Assembly (NCBI GenBank): GCA_030831945.1
Contig: JAURKC010000013.1
Span: 62,001-126,000, forward strand
From: Ferruginibacter sp.
GTDB taxonomy: Bacteria; Bacteroidota; Bacteroidia; Chitinophagales; Chitinophagaceae
DNA length: 64,000 bases
Reading direction: 5' to 3'
Positions 63,824-64,000 of the stretch are shown one piece after another (positions within the stretch are counted from its first letter, which is position 1; each line of letters begins with the position of its first letter). A program made the translations under genes and the position numbers. The notes below the pieces were generated by a model. That model was not told the DNA's origin. It searched no databases and saw nothing but the letters and a program-made list of their open reading frames with translations.

Positions 63824-64000
63824 ATGAAAAAAAGCATAAAAATAGTATTCCTATTGTTGGTCTGTTGCCATCTTTTGGGTAATACCTATGCCCAGGATCT
63901 TCATTTTTCTCAGTTTTATAATTCTGTTCTTACTACCAATCCTGCCAATACCGGATTTATACCAGATGCTGATTATAGATTAGGAGCGCATTACCGGAAT
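63824..64000 (+). CDS. PorP/SprF-family T9SS outer-membrane protein, cut by window end
   Basis: The first 59 codons of a gene that runs past the window. It has a signal peptide (about 1-23, ending TYAQ) followed by DLHFSQFYNSVLTTNPANTG, the typical start of the PorP/SprF family (DPHFSQFY...P..NPA.TG). These outer-membrane proteins assist secretion or anchoring of type B T9SS cargo such as the protein encoded 26 bp upstream. Confidence 0.85.
   Translation, partial: MKKSIKIVFLLLVCCHLLGNTYAQDLHFSQFYNSVLTTNPANTGFIPDADYRLGAHYRN

Noticed and set aside
1..64000. CRISPR array, insertion sequence, prophage, or toxin-antitoxin system
   Set aside because: No regular direct repeats with spacers, transposase or integrase motifs, terminal inverted repeats or structural phage genes were seen; the tail-fibre-like gene has a signal peptide and stands alone.

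Overview
The window looks like a low-GC chromosomal segment of a Bacteroidota member, most likely in or near the Chitinophagaceae. The evidence is: two proteins with type IX secretion (T9SS) C-terminal domains, a PorP/SprF-family gene, a short region-1.1-less primary sigma factor, many Bacteroidota-type promoters (TTG, about 19-20 nt, then TAnnTTTG), an ExbB-ExbD-ExbD-TonB operon and a short NuoG. I see no insertion sequence, integrase, prophage block, rRNA operon or CRISPR array. Most of the window is housekeeping and energy metabolism.

Layout. 1-2.7 kb (minus): a tail-fibre-like secreted protein cut by the left edge, a small T9SS type A cargo and a membrane-anchored AraC regulator. 2.9-4.8 kb: tRNA-Glu, trmD, a candidate orphan small RNA and an S4-domain protein. 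4.9-12 kb: DPP-IV-like peptidase, M20 dipeptidase, Tat-exported superoxide dismutase, LptF/G permease, an unknown protein and a START-like protein. 12.2-17.1 kb (plus): rpoD, ffh, rpsP, rimM, dinB. 17.2-21.2 kb: a planctomycete-type cytochrome c/DUF1549/DUF1553 protein paired with a Tat-exported DUF1501 protein. 21.2-28.3 kb: an Rrf2 regulator divergent from a 1-Cys peroxiredoxin, two pseudouridine synthases, a Spy-like small protein, a frameshifted rlmN, hisS and a low-molecular-weight phosphatase. 28.7-31.7 kb: a small membrane protein, a PstS-like lipoprotein and a TPR protein.

31.8-45.8 kb is a complete nuoA-N complex I operon, interrupted between nuoE and nuoF by a small clan-AA aspartic-protease-like gene. 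46-50.5 kb: a MacB/FtsX-type permease and exbB-exbD-exbD-tonB. 50.6-60.1 kb: mnmE, small accessory genes, a GltB-like FMN protein, a secreted nuclease, two unknown genes, a DEAD-box helicase and recG. The right edge holds a 1.2-kb-residue T9SS type B PKD protein followed by a PorP/SprF gene cut by the window end.

The items most worth a second look are: the single-base frameshift that removes the catalytic C-terminal cysteine from RlmN; the aspartic-protease-like gene inside the nuo operon; a recurrent arrangement with the -7 promoter element exactly 4 nt before ATG, predicting leaderless mRNAs; recG, whose conserved N-terminus is encoded upstream of any canonical start codon; a promoter-plus-terminator unit at about 4.06-4.18 kb with no ORF; and a palindrome overlapping the peroxiredoxin promoter next to the Rrf2 gene. 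I did not find a clearly new multi-gene defence or metabolic system.
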